DNA from: Gemmatimonadota bacterium
GTDB taxonomy: Bacteria > Gemmatimonadota > Gemmatimonadetes > Longimicrobiales > Gaopeijiaceae
NCBI GenBank assembly: GCA_030428885.1
Contig: JAUIEJ010000007.1
Coordinates: 1-64,000, forward strand
Reading direction: 5' to 3'
Length of the DNA: 64,000 nt
A program made the translations under genes and the position numbers. The notes beneath the pieces were generated by a model that had not been told where the DNA came from, ran no database searches, and was given only the letters and a program-made list of their open reading frames with translations. Of the stretch, positions 35,220 to 42,757 are shown piece after piece. Positions within the stretch are counted from its first letter, which is position 1. Each line of letters opens with the position of its first letter.

Positions 35220-36152
35220 GTGCCCCCCACGACTCCCGCCCGCGTCGTCTCCCTCGTTCTCCTGGCCGCCGCCATGGTGAGCGCCCCGGCCCTCCACGCC
35301 CAGGCTCCGGACCGGGGTCCGGTGGTGGCCGACCTGGGCTTCGGCGCCCGGGCTCAGGGCATGGGCGGAGCGTTTCAACCCGACGCCGGCGATTCCGACG
35401 CGGTGTTCGTGAACCCGGCCCTGGCCGCCCAGGCGGGAGGCTTCGCCCTGGGCTGGCAGCGGTTCGACACCGAAGGCACGGCCCTCAGCCTGTCGGCGGC
35501 CAGGCCCTGGTTCGATGGCGGGGTCTTCGGCGGGATCCGGATGCTGGACCATGCGGGGCTGGGGGGCCCCGGGGGGCACACCGGCGGCGTGGATCCCCTC
35601 CTGGCCGACGGCGGCCCGGGCACGTCGGAGACGGCCCTCACCGTGGGGTACGGCCGGGAGATCTTCGGCCTGGAGGCGGGCATCGCCGGCTCGTACCTGC
35701 TTCAGCGATCCGGATCCACCAACGCGGCCACCATGGCCGTGGACCTGGGGCTGGCCACCGATCTCGGCCCCGGGACGCTCCACCTGGCCGCCCGCAACCT
35801 GGGGGCGGCCACCACCTGGGGCAGCCGCGAGGTGGAGCTTCCCACCGCCGTGGCCGCGGGTTGGGGGGCGTACGGCCGCCCCCTGGGCCCCCTGGACCTG
35901 GGAGGGGCCGTGGACGTGGCCCGACGCGCCGACGGCGAGTGGCTGGTGGGCGGCGGCCTGGAGTTCGGCTACTGGCCCGTGCGGGGCCGCACCTTCGTGG
36001 CCCGCGTCGGTGCCCGCACCGTGCCCGAGGGCGACGCCTCGCCCTTGACGGTGGGTGGATCGTATTGGGGCGACGACCTGGTGCTGGACTACGCCTTCCA
36101 ATCGGTGGACGGCACCGACGGGATCCACCGCATCACCCTGGCCTGGCGCTGA
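35220..36152 (+). CDS. PorV/PorQ-like outer-membrane protein
   Basis: 310 residues. GGAG six bases before the GTG at 35220 fixes the start. A signal peptide ends LHAQ. The mature N-terminus LGFGARAQGMGGAFQPDAGDSDAVFVNPA is the PorV/PorQ (FadL-like) signature, quoted here in part as ARAQGMGGAF, and the rest is a series of amphipathic strands with alternating Gly/Ala. It ends in an aromatic-basic strand (ITLAWR), typical of a beta-barrel C-terminus. In type 9 secretion these proteins shuttle cargo, but no T9SS genes are visible here. Confidence 0.85.
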   Translation: MPPTTPARVVSLVLLAAAMVSAPALHAQAPDRGPVVADLGFGARAQGMGGAFQPDAGDSDAVFVNPALAAQAGGFALGWQRFDTEGTALSLSAARPWFDGGVFGGIRMLDHAGLGGPGGHTGGVDPLLADGGPGTSETALTVGYGREIFGLEAGIAGSYLLQRSGSTNAATMAVDLGLATDLGPGTLHLAARNLGAATTWGSREVELPTAVAAGWGAYGRPLGPLDLGGAVDVARRADGEWLVGGGLEFGYWPVRGRTFVARVGARTVPEGDASPLTVGGSYWGDDLVLDYAFQSVDGTDGIHRITLAWR

Positions 36153-36170
36153 GGCCCGGAGACCGACGGT

Positions 36171-37604
36171 TCAGCGGACCCCCACCCACCCCCGCACCGA
36201 GTCGAAGAGGCGGGCCGAGTCGTAGCCGACCCCGTCCTTGAACACCAGGGTCATGCGCCGGAAAGCGTCCAGGTCGGTGGTGGGATCGCCGTCCAGCACC
36301 ACCAGATCGGCCCGCTTCCCCACTTCCACGGTGCCGATCTCGTCGTCCCGCTCCAGATAGACGGCCCCGTTTCGGGTGGCCACCGCCACCGCCTCCTCCA
36401 CCGGGAGTCCCATCTCCACCAGCAACTGCAGCATGCGCTGGTTGGCGTAGCCGGGAACCACGTCCCCCGCCCCCGTGGGGTCGGTTCCGGCCACCAGGAG
36501 TCCCCCGGCATCGTGGAAGGCCTTTTCAAGGGCCATCATCTTCCGGAAGTACTCCAGCGACTCGGGCGTGGCCCGGGCCTGACGGGCCTCGTAGCTCCTC
36601 ATGACCTGCTCCCGGAGTTCGGGAAGCATGGCGGCCTGGGCCCCGGCCGGCGGTGGCGGGCGCCGGGCCGCCCCCCGCTCGAAGACGGTGAGGGTGGAGG
36701 TCAGGGCCACACCCCGCTCCACCATGACGTCCACCAGATCGAGGAACGCGGGATCGGCGGGATCCAGGCTCCGCAGGGACGCACCGGCGCCCCCGGGGCA
36801 GCGGTCGGCCTCCTTCCCGTCCACGAAGTCGGTCGCCGCGTAGAAGCCGTGCTCCAGGTTGTCGATGCCCAGCTCCGCCGCCTCCCGGTAGGTGATGGAG
36901 CAGAGGTGTCCCGTCACCTTCAAACCCCGGGCGTGGGCCGCCTCGATCCCGGCCCCGAGGGTGGCCCGGTCGATGAGGTTGTAGGCCTTGAAGGACGTCA
37001 CGCCCCGGTCGGCCCAGAAGTTCACGTGGTCCCGGGCCTCCTGGGGCGTGGTGAGGGCGGGAAGCCCCCAGGCGAAGCCGCCTTCGCCCTCCAGGTACGG
37101 GCCGGTGACGTCCATGTGGGGTCCCACGGCGCGACCGGCTTCGATCTCCCGGGCCACCCGCAGATCGGTGTAGGTCTCCATGCTGCCGCCGGTGCGCATG
37201 GTGGTGACGCCCCCGGCCAGATACAGGGGCGGAAAGGAGCGCTGGTTCGTGTTGTAGCGCCCCTGGCCCGAGGGGTAGAAGAGATGCTCGTGGAGCATGA
37301 CGAGACCCGGGATCACGGTGCGCCCCGCGCCTTCCATGACCCGGGCGTCGTCGGGCACCGCCACCGACCCCTCGGGCCCAACGGCGGTGATCCGGCCGTC
37401 GCGCATCACCACGGTCACGCCCTCCCGGGCCGGCGCCCCCGTGCCGTCCAGGAGCCGCACCCCCACCAGGGCCACGTGGGTCTCGGGCACCGACACGAAC
37501 TCGGTGACGGCCGGGCCCAATCGGTCCACGGCCTGGGCCTCCCCGGCCCGGGGGAGGACGGCGAGACCCAGGAGGAGGGAGCCCGTGAGGCGTGCTCGAA
37601 GCAT
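36171..37604 (-). CDS. Exported metal-dependent amidohydrolase
   Basis: 477 residues from ATG 37604 with a signal peptide ending AGEAQ. Motifs: LVGVRLLDGTGAPAREGVTV, VIPGLVMLHEHLF (HxH position reads HEH), SFKAY (probable carbamylated Lys), GHLCS and LEHGF histidines, and the Asp in VAGTDPTGAG. Closing GKRADLVVLDGDP is the amidohydrolase-family signature. Substrates may be peptides, lactams or N-acyl amino acids; not determined. Convergent with the PorV-like gene and 29 bases after the kinase stop. Confidence 0.9.
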   Translation of the reverse strand: MLRARLTGSLLLGLAVLPRAGEAQAVDRLGPAVTEFVSVPETHVALVGVRLLDGTGAPAREGVTVVMRDGRITAVGPEGSVAVPDDARVMEGAGRTVIPGLVMLHEHLFYPSGQGRYNTNQRSFPPLYLAGGVTTMRTGGSMETYTDLRVAREIEAGRAVGPHMDVTGPYLEGEGGFAWGLPALTTPQEARDHVNFWADRGVTSFKAYNLIDRATLGAGIEAAHARGLKVTGHLCSITYREAAELGIDNLEHGFYAATDFVDGKEADRCPGGAGASLRSLDPADPAFLDLVDVMVERGVALTSTLTVFERGAARRPPPPAGAQAAMLPELREQVMRSYEARQARATPESLEYFRKMMALEKAFHDAGGLLVAGTDPTGAGDVVPGYANQRMLQLLVEMGLPVEEAVAVATRNGAVYLERDDEIGTVEVGKRADLVVLDGDPTTDLDAFRRMTLVFKDGVGYDSARLFDSVRGWVGVR

Positions 37605-37633
37605 GGCCGGCGATCCGGATCGGGGAACGGGGA

Positions 37634-38842
37634 CTACCGCAACACCAGCACGGCGCTCACACCGAGCCAGACCGTGGCGATGGCGGCGTACATGAGCCAC
37701 TCCACGGGGGTCGCCTTCTGGCGGCCCGCGGCGCCGTGGTACCAGGAGCCCACCAGGGCGACGAGCACCAGGGCCACGGCGAAGACGATGGTGAGGTCGA
37801 GCCCCAGGCGCGGCAGTCCGTAGAACTCCACGCCCGCCCCCGCCAGTCCGATGAGGGTGACCCCCGCCGTGATGGCCAACGCCACGAGCTGGGGTACCCG
37901 CCGCTTGATGAGCTCGGCCAGGTCCATCTCGCCGTCGTCGACAGCCACCGGCCCGCGGGGCGGAGCCGCGGGAGCCAGGGGACGGGACAGGAGGCGGACC
38001 ACGTCGGAGGCCCGGGGGCGGTGCTCGGCCTGTTTGGCCAGACAGCGGCGCAGAAGGTCGGCCACCTCGGCCGGCACGTCGGGCCTCAGGGCCTTCAGGT
38101 CCTTGGGGTCCTGGGTCAGGTGGGCCCGGATCCAGTCGGCCTTGCTCCGGGCGTCGAAGGGCCCCTCCCCGGTGAGCAACTCGTAGCCCAGGAGCCCGAG
38201 CCCGTAGATGTCGGCCTGCCCCGTCACGTCCCGATCGTCGAGCTGCTCCGGGCTCATGTACCGGGGATCGCCCACGGTCACGCCCACGGCGGTGAGGCGC
38301 GCCGACTCCATGGCGCTGGTTTCGAGAATGGCGGCGATGCCGAAGTCGGTGAGGTAGGCTTTGCCCTCTTCGTCGTCCCACAGGACGTTCCCGGGCCGCA
38401 CGTCCCGATGGACGATCCCCTTGGCGTGGGCGGCGGCCAGGGCCGAGGCCACACTCCGGAGCACGTTCAGGGCGTGCTCCAGGGGAAGCCGCCCCTCGGC
38501 CCGGAGGCGCTGCTCCAGGGTGCGCCCCTGGACGTAGCGCATGACCAGATACGGTGTGCCGTCGGAGAGCTGCCCGAAGCGGTGGATCCCCACGATGTCG
38601 GGGTGCTCCGAGAGCGACGCCACGGCGCGGGCCTCCCGCTGGAAGCGCCGGCGCACCACGTCGTCGCCGCCCACCTCACCGCTGAGGACCTTGATGGCCA
38701 CCAGCCGGCCCAGGGCGCGCTCCCGGGCCAGGTGCACCTCGGACGTGGCCCCGGTGCCCAGGAGCCGGAGGATCTGGAACTCGCCCCCCAGGTCCCGAGC
38801 GAGGGCGCCTGCGGCGTCGGCGGACTCGGCGGATTCGGTCAT
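37634..38842 (-). CDS. Hanks-type serine/threonine protein kinase with C-terminal membrane helices
   Basis: 402 residues. Gly-loop LLGTGATSEVHLA, ATP lysine AIKVL, catalytic HRDVRPGN, DFG in LTDFGIAA, and MSPEQL. The kinase domain covers about 20-280; two or three transmembrane helices follow (about 320-400) and there is no extracellular sensor domain. It phosphorylates Ser/Thr residues at the inner membrane. The catalytic loop has Arg in place of the usual Lys (HRDVRPGN rather than HRDLKPGN), seen in some bacterial kinases. Starts 42 bases downstream of the SH3 gene stop. Confidence 0.93.
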   Translation of the reverse strand: MTESAESADAAGALARDLGGEFQILRLLGTGATSEVHLARERALGRLVAIKVLSGEVGGDDVVRRRFQREARAVASLSEHPDIVGIHRFGQLSDGTPYLVMRYVQGRTLEQRLRAEGRLPLEHALNVLRSVASALAAAHAKGIVHRDVRPGNVLWDDEEGKAYLTDFGIAAILETSAMESARLTAVGVTVGDPRYMSPEQLDDRDVTGQADIYGLGLLGYELLTGEGPFDARSKADWIRAHLTQDPKDLKALRPDVPAEVADLLRRCLAKQAEHRPRASDVVRLLSRPLAPAAPPRGPVAVDDGEMDLAELIKRRVPQLVALAITAGVTLIGLAGAGVEFYGLPRLGLDLTIVFAVALVLVALVGSWYHGAAGRQKATPVEWLMYAAIATVWLGVSAVLVLR

Positions 38843-38884
38843 GGACCGGGAGCTTGCCGCCCCGACCTCCGCCGGGCAAGGGGC

Positions 38885-39526
38885 TCAGTCGTCTTCGCCG
38901 TCCGGTCGCCGGGCCGCTTCGATCTCCCGATCCAGGCGCCGCATCTCGTCGCGCCAGTGGGCGGCATCTTCCTCGAACTCGCGGCGCAGTCGGGCCTCGT
39001 GGCCGGTCTCCAGCGCCGTGACGCCCGGTGCGGAGGCGCCGTCGGCCAGACGAGCCACCCGCTGCACCTCGGCCGCGGTGCGACTGGCCTCGTCCATTTC
39101 GTACATCCGCGACCCGTGCTGGGCCGCCGACTGGCTGTAGGTGACGAACCGCTCCTCGGCGTACTCCCGCTGCTGCTGGAGGCGGCGCAACCGCTGACGT
39201 CGCCGCCCCTCCCGCACCGGGTCGAAACGCAGGAAGTCGGGCAATCGAGGCGTGTCGGTGGGGGGCGGCGTCTCGTCCACGGCCACCCGCTGAAGATACC
39301 GGGCCCAGCACCATCCCTGCTCCACCCGGTGCCAGGTGCCCTCGTCGTTGCGCTCGGTCTCGTAGACCGTCACCACGGCGCCCCGGGGGAGCTGATGCAC
39401 GACCCGATAGCCCAGGCTGGGGCGCACGCGCACGTTCAGGGGCTTCCAGCGGGTGACGACGCGATAGACCATGGTTCGCTGCCTGGCGGGAACCGCTCGA
39501 TGGACGTCGATGGACACCCGCACCAT
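38885..39526 (-). CDS. SH3-domain protein with coiled-coil region
   Basis: 213 residues from ATG 39526 (GGAG eight bases upstream); a second ATG at 39472 is possible. The N-terminal third has a bacterial SH3-like pattern (LNVRVRPSLGYRVVHQLPRG, AVVTVYE, TWHRVEQGWCWARYL). The rest is highly charged and likely helical (RRQRLRRLQQQREYAEERF and a C-terminal EEDAAHWRDEMRRLDREIE). No signal peptide, so it may be cytosolic. It lies between the kinase and the hydrolase on the same strand; a kinase adaptor role is only a guess. Confidence 0.7.
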   Translation of the reverse strand: MVRVSIDVHRAVPARQRTMVYRVVTRWKPLNVRVRPSLGYRVVHQLPRGAVVTVYETERNDEGTWHRVEQGWCWARYLQRVAVDETPPPTDTPRLPDFLRFDPVREGRRRQRLRRLQQQREYAEERFVTYSQSAAQHGSRMYEMDEASRTAAEVQRVARLADGASAPGVTALETGHEARLRREFEEDAAHWRDEMRRLDREIEAARRPDGEDD

Positions 39527-39591
39527 AGGGGACTCCGGAGAGGCTTCGCCAGCCCCCGTGGGCCACGGCCCACCCCCATGTCGACGGCGGG

Positions 39592-41529
39592 CTACCGCAC
39601 CCGGGCCCGCCAGAAATCGGGGCCCATGGCCGAGAAGCCGATCTCGTCCACCACCACCTCGCCCGCCGTGGCCCGGTCGAAGACGAGGCGCACGGCCACG
39701 AGGCGAGCCGGGTCGAGTCCCGGCGTGGATTCGGCGAAGTCGCTCAGGGGGATGTGGTACGACTGGAGCACCATCTCCGTGGGATCCCGGGTCTCCTGGT
39801 CCGTGCGGCGCAGGATGTGGATCTCCAGGGGACGCCGGATGGGGCCGTAGTCCGAGAGGGGCACCGACGCGGTCCGGCCCCCGGCGTCTTCCACTTCGAT
39901 GGACAGGTCCACGGGCGGCTTGGGGGCGTCGGGGTCGGGACGCCCCCGACGGCCTCGCCGGCCCTCGCCGCCCGCTGCGTCGTCGTCGTCGTCGGTCTCG
40001 GGAGGACGTCGCGGTCCCGGCAGCCGCTCGGTGGCCACCAGGGAGAGGTCGAGGGAGTGCTCGCCGCCGAGCCCCCACTCCGCGGCCAGGCCCGCGGGCA
40101 GCCCGATCTCGTAGCGGGCCGGGGGTCCCATGCGCGTGGTGTCGGGCCCCGCCAACCGGTTGTTCCACGCCAGCCGCAGCGCCTGATTCTCCTGAGATGC
40201 CGAGGTGTTGGCCCGATTCGACGAGCGCAGCAGGAGCCGCTCCTCCCGCCAGGTGTCCAGGCTGTCGCCCCGGAGCGTCACCCCGTCGGCCGATCCCGTG
40301 GTCACGTCCACGTCGCCCTCGAAATCGGCCAGGGGCCGGAAGGAGCTGTGCTGGAGCCGGGTCACGTACATGGACTCGGGGAGCCATTCCCCGATGACCC
40401 GGTGGTCCCGGAACATGGATAGCCACCGGGGATCGTCCTTGAGGCTGGCCTCGAGGAACGCCGTGACGTAGAGCTCGGCGAACCGGCGCTGATCCGCCGG
40501 GGGCACGAGGTAGCGGAGGTCCAGGATCCGGGGGGAGCGGGGCCCGTTGTCGTACGAATTCCAGACCGTGTTCCACTGCCCGTGGTTGGCCCGGTACATG
40601 TAGATGGCCGATTTGAAGTGATCCCGGCCGTCGGTGTACTTCAGACGATCCCAGATGCGCAGGCCGTGGAAGCTCGTGACGTCGCCGTCGTGGGATCCGT
40701 GGAAGACCAGATAGTCCACGTTCTCCAGGGGCATGGGACGCCCGGTGGGCAGGTACTGGCCGTCCACGGGAGCGATGGACACGGCGGCCCGGATGTCGAA
40801 GCCGAAGTCGAACTCCAGGGTGGCGTCGTCGGGATACCGGGGCAGTCGATTGAAGGCGGCGGCCAGGGGCGCCGCCTCCCCGCCCCGGGAGTGGCCCATG
40901 ACCGCGAGGCGGGTCATGTCGACCTTGCCGGCAAAGGGATTGTCCGGGTCGGCGTCGAAGCCCTGCCACGCCTCCAGGTGTTTCAGCAGCAGCCACCCCC
41001 GGCCGTCGTTCTCCCCCCGGATGCCCCCGTTGATGAAGTTCATGTCCACCGAGGCCAGGATGATGCCCCGGCTGGCCAGGAGCTCGCCCAGGTAGTCGTA
41101 GCCCGGGTCGCTGAAGTCCCGCATGTCGTGGTTGCCGTGGACGACCAGCGCCAGGGGGAAGGGCCCGTCGCCGTCGGGATACCACACCCGCGCGTTGAGG
41201 GGGAACTCCTCGGGGGTGAAGCCCCAGTACTCGTTGCGGCTCTCGGCCGACGATCCCAGGTCCACCAGCTTCGATGCGTCCACCGACCCGGTGGTGATGG
41301 TCACCGAGTCCCGGTACTCGGGGCGGTTGGCGTCGGTGCCGCTCCCGTAGTAGAGGGTCCGGACGGCGTACGGCCCGGCGACTCCGGGATCGGGCGCCTC
41401 CAGGGTGCGCTGGGCCAGGACGGTCCCGGCGTCGGAGGGGGTGAGTTGGAGGGATCCCCGGCACGCCGGGGCGACGGTGGCCACGACGGCGAGCAGCGCG
41501 AGGGAACGCGGAAGGTGGAAGCGACGCAT
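39592..41529 (-). CDS. Alpha/beta-hydrolase lipoprotein
   Basis: 645 residues. The ATG at 41529 gives a clean lipoprotein signal ending APAC; no strong ribosome site is visible. Nucleophile elbow GHSRGGE near residue 215, the HGNHD oxyanion-type loop upstream, and a candidate catalytic His in RANHGQWN. An acidic-basic linker (ETDDDDD... GRRGRRGR) splits off a C-terminal beta-rich domain of about 130 residues. Probable periplasmic or surface esterase/lipase; substrate unknown. Divergent from the pucBA operon. Confidence 0.82.
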   Translation of the reverse strand: MRRFHLPRSLALLAVVATVAPACRGSLQLTPSDAGTVLAQRTLEAPDPGVAGPYAVRTLYYGSGTDANRPEYRDSVTITTGSVDASKLVDLGSSAESRNEYWGFTPEEFPLNARVWYPDGDGPFPLALVVHGNHDMRDFSDPGYDYLGELLASRGIILASVDMNFINGGIRGENDGRGWLLLKHLEAWQGFDADPDNPFAGKVDMTRLAVMGHSRGGEAAPLAAAFNRLPRYPDDATLEFDFGFDIRAAVSIAPVDGQYLPTGRPMPLENVDYLVFHGSHDGDVTSFHGLRIWDRLKYTDGRDHFKSAIYMYRANHGQWNTVWNSYDNGPRSPRILDLRYLVPPADQRRFAELYVTAFLEASLKDDPRWLSMFRDHRVIGEWLPESMYVTRLQHSSFRPLADFEGDVDVTTGSADGVTLRGDSLDTWREERLLLRSSNRANTSASQENQALRLAWNNRLAGPDTTRMGPPARYEIGLPAGLAAEWGLGGEHSLDLSLVATERLPGPRRPPETDDDDDAAGGEGRRGRRGRPDPDAPKPPVDLSIEVEDAGGRTASVPLSDYGPIRRPLEIHILRRTDQETRDPTEMVLQSYHIPLSDFAESTPGLDPARLVAVRLVFDRATAGEVVVDEIGFSAMGPDFWRARVR

Positions 41530-41618
41530 GGAGCCCGGTTCGAAGGAAGGAGCGGATCGGTTCGGATGATACGCGGGCCTTCCCGGGGACGGAAAGGAGG
41601 TGGAGGGAAGGAACGGGT

Positions 41619-41636
41619 TGTCCATATTGCTTGACA
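41619..41636 (+). promoter_or_regulatory. PpsR/CrtJ-type operator TGT-N12-ACA
   Basis: TGTCCATATTGCTTGACA fits the TGT-N12-ACA consensus of the photosynthesis repressor PpsR/CrtJ. Its last six bases are also a perfect -35 box TTGACA (41631-41636). It lies 110 bases upstream of pucB. A site overlapping the -35 is the expected arrangement for repression by oxygen or light. A chance match is possible (six fixed bases); no second copy was seen nearby. Confidence 0.5.
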
Positions 41637-41659
41637 TTCGCCTGCGTCACGTGAACCTT
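41631..41659 (+). promoter_or_regulatory. pucB: Probable puc promoter (-35 TTGACA, weak -10)
   Basis: TTGACA at 41631-41636 is followed 17 bases later by AACCTT, a poor -10. The spacer includes CACGTG. Weak -10 elements are usual at activator-dependent photosynthesis promoters. The leader downstream contains CTGCAG twice (41674-41679 and 41696-41701) around a GCCC/GGGC stem, which could fold as a 5' hairpin. Confidence 0.4.
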
Positions 41660-41745
41660 ACGCATGCAGTCGTCTGCAGGGCCCTTCTGGGCAAGCTGCA
41701 GTAGGATCGTGCTGTGGCATCACCTCATCCGGGGAGGCATGTACA

Positions 41746-41907
41746 ATGCCAGATCTGGACGATCCGGACCGCGTGTGGCCGACAGGACTCACGATCCGGG
41801 AATCGGAGGAGCTTCATAAGCACGTGATCGATGGCACTCGGGTCTTTTTCCTGATCGCCATCGTCGCCCACGTGCTGGCCGCCCTCTACACGCCCTGGCT
41901 CGGGTAA
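41746..41907 (+). CDS. pucB: LH2-type light-harvesting beta polypeptide
   Basis: 53 residues; GGGGAGG eight bases before ATG 41746. A 15-residue N-terminal extension precedes the conserved part: [16 protein letters not shown] then a single membrane helix with IVAHVLA and the closing TPWLG. His42 (VAH) is the expected B850-type bacteriochlorophyll ligand; His24 (LHK) and Arg32 (GTR) match residues around the B800 pigment in Rhodoblastus acidophilus LH2 beta, which reads [15 protein letters not shown]. The match is to LH2 rather than LH1 beta. It sits in the intracytoplasmic or inner membrane and pairs with the alpha polypeptide encoded nine bases downstream. Confidence 0.95.
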   Translation: MPDLDDPDRVWPTGLTIRESEELHKHVIDGTRVFFLIAIVAHVLAALYTPWLG

Positions 41908-41916
41908 GGAGGAAAG

Positions 41917-42060
41917 ATGAACCAAGGCAGAATCTGGACCGTCGTGAAGCCGACGGTGGGCTTGCCGCTGTTCCTGGGGACGGTCCTCGTGATCGCCATC
42001 CTGGTGCACCTGGCCCTCATCAACAACACGGATTGGTTCCCGGCCTACTGGAACGGCTGA
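41917..42060 (+). CDS. pucA: LH2-type light-harvesting alpha polypeptide
   Basis: 47 residues; AAGGAGGAAAG sits directly before ATG 41917. Sequence opens [17 protein letters not shown], nearly the R. acidophilus LH2 alpha start (MNQGKIWTVVNPAIGIP), then one membrane helix with His31 (ILVHLAL) and the end WFPAYWNG. Met1 is the B800 ligand position in LH2. Tyr44 and Trp45 fall at the same numbers as the residues that hydrogen-bond B850 in LH2, so an 850-nm-like band is predicted over an 800/820 type. LH1 alpha proteins look different (MWxLW start), so LH1 is rejected. Outer-ring LHh of Gemmatimonas phototrophica is a possible functional equivalent. Confidence 0.95.
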   Translation: MNQGRIWTVVKPTVGLPLFLGTVLVIAILVHLALINNTDWFPAYWNG

Positions 42061-42087
42061 GCCATCCAAAGCCGCAGTATCCGGAAC

Positions 42088-42125
42088 GGACTCCGGGGTT
42101 CGGCGCTCTGCCGGGCCCCGGGTCC
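42088..42125 (+). other. Intercistronic stem-loop downstream of pucBA
   Basis: GGACTCCGGGG (42088-42098) pairs with CCCCGGGTCC (42116-42125) over 10 bp with one bulged T and a 17-base loop, 28 bases after the pucA stop. In purple bacteria stem-loops after pucBA/pufBA protect the antenna message and set its excess over downstream genes. The same use is inferred here. Confidence 0.6.
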
Positions 42126-42159
42126 GGTCTTCCACGATCACACGACTGGAGAGACCACC

Positions 42160-42729
42160 ATGCTCATGGGTGTGCGCATCTACCCCGATGAATCCGGCGC
42201 GCGGCGCGCGTCCGAAGCTCTCGTCGCCGCGGGCCTGGACCCGGGGATGATCACCGTCCTGATTCCCGGCGCGAGCTCGGAGGCGGCGACGGTCCAGACG
42301 GCCATCGAGGCCCGGCGCCTCCCGGAGAGTCACCGCAAGGCGGCCACCGCGGCCCTCGGGCGAGGACAGGCCGTCCTGTCCGTGGACCTTCCCTACGAGA
42401 GCCAGGTCGCCCTGGACATCATGGAGGCCCACGGGGCCGTGGACACGGCGTCCCTTCCCCAGGTGCCCCCCCGGGACCCGAGCCCCCTCTCCGACGCGTT
42501 GGGGCTTCCGGTGCTGACCTCGTCCAGGAGCACGACGCAGCTCGCTCCGAGCCACCAGTTCATGCTCGGATTCGGGGCGCTCCTGACCCGGTCCCAGGGA
42601 CCCACCTTCGGCGGGAACCTGACGGGCAGTCAGAGCGCCCCCGACCGCAGTCTGGGATTCCCGACGCTGTCGAAGAACCAGAAGGGGCCGGACCGGAGCT
42701 TCGGGTTCCCCACCCTTCTCGGGAAGTAG
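42160..42729 (+). CDS. Unrecognised protein between pucBA and pucC, with C-terminal 16-residue repeats
   Basis: 189 residues; GGAG eight bases before ATG 42160. The N-terminal 100 residues (VRIYPDESGARRASEALVAA, MITVLIPGAS) look like a small alpha/beta fold of the kind seen in general-stress 17M/YflT-like domains. After a Pro-rich hinge (PQVPPRDPSP) the last 50 residues hold two clear tandem units, TGSQSAPDRSLGFPTL and SKNQKGPDRSFGFPTL, and a degenerate third (LTRSQGPTFGGNL). No signal peptide or membrane helix. Position inside the antenna operon suggests a role in LH assembly, attachment or regulation. I know no described antenna protein like this. Confidence 0.75.
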   Translation: MLMGVRIYPDESGARRASEALVAAGLDPGMITVLIPGASSEAATVQTAIEARRLPESHRKAATAALGRGQAVLSVDLPYESQVALDIMEAHGAVDTASLPQVPPRDPSPLSDALGLPVLTSSRSTTQLAPSHQFMLGFGALLTRSQGPTFGGNLTGSQSAPDRSLGFPTLSKNQKGPDRSFGFPTLLGK

Positions 42730-42757
42730 CGGCGGCCTCCGGGCCCCGGGTGCCAGG

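Noticed and set aside
41746-42060. Assignment as LH1 (pufBA)
   Set aside because: Alpha lacks the LH1-type N-terminus and both polypeptides match LH2 residues position by position; no pufL/M follows.
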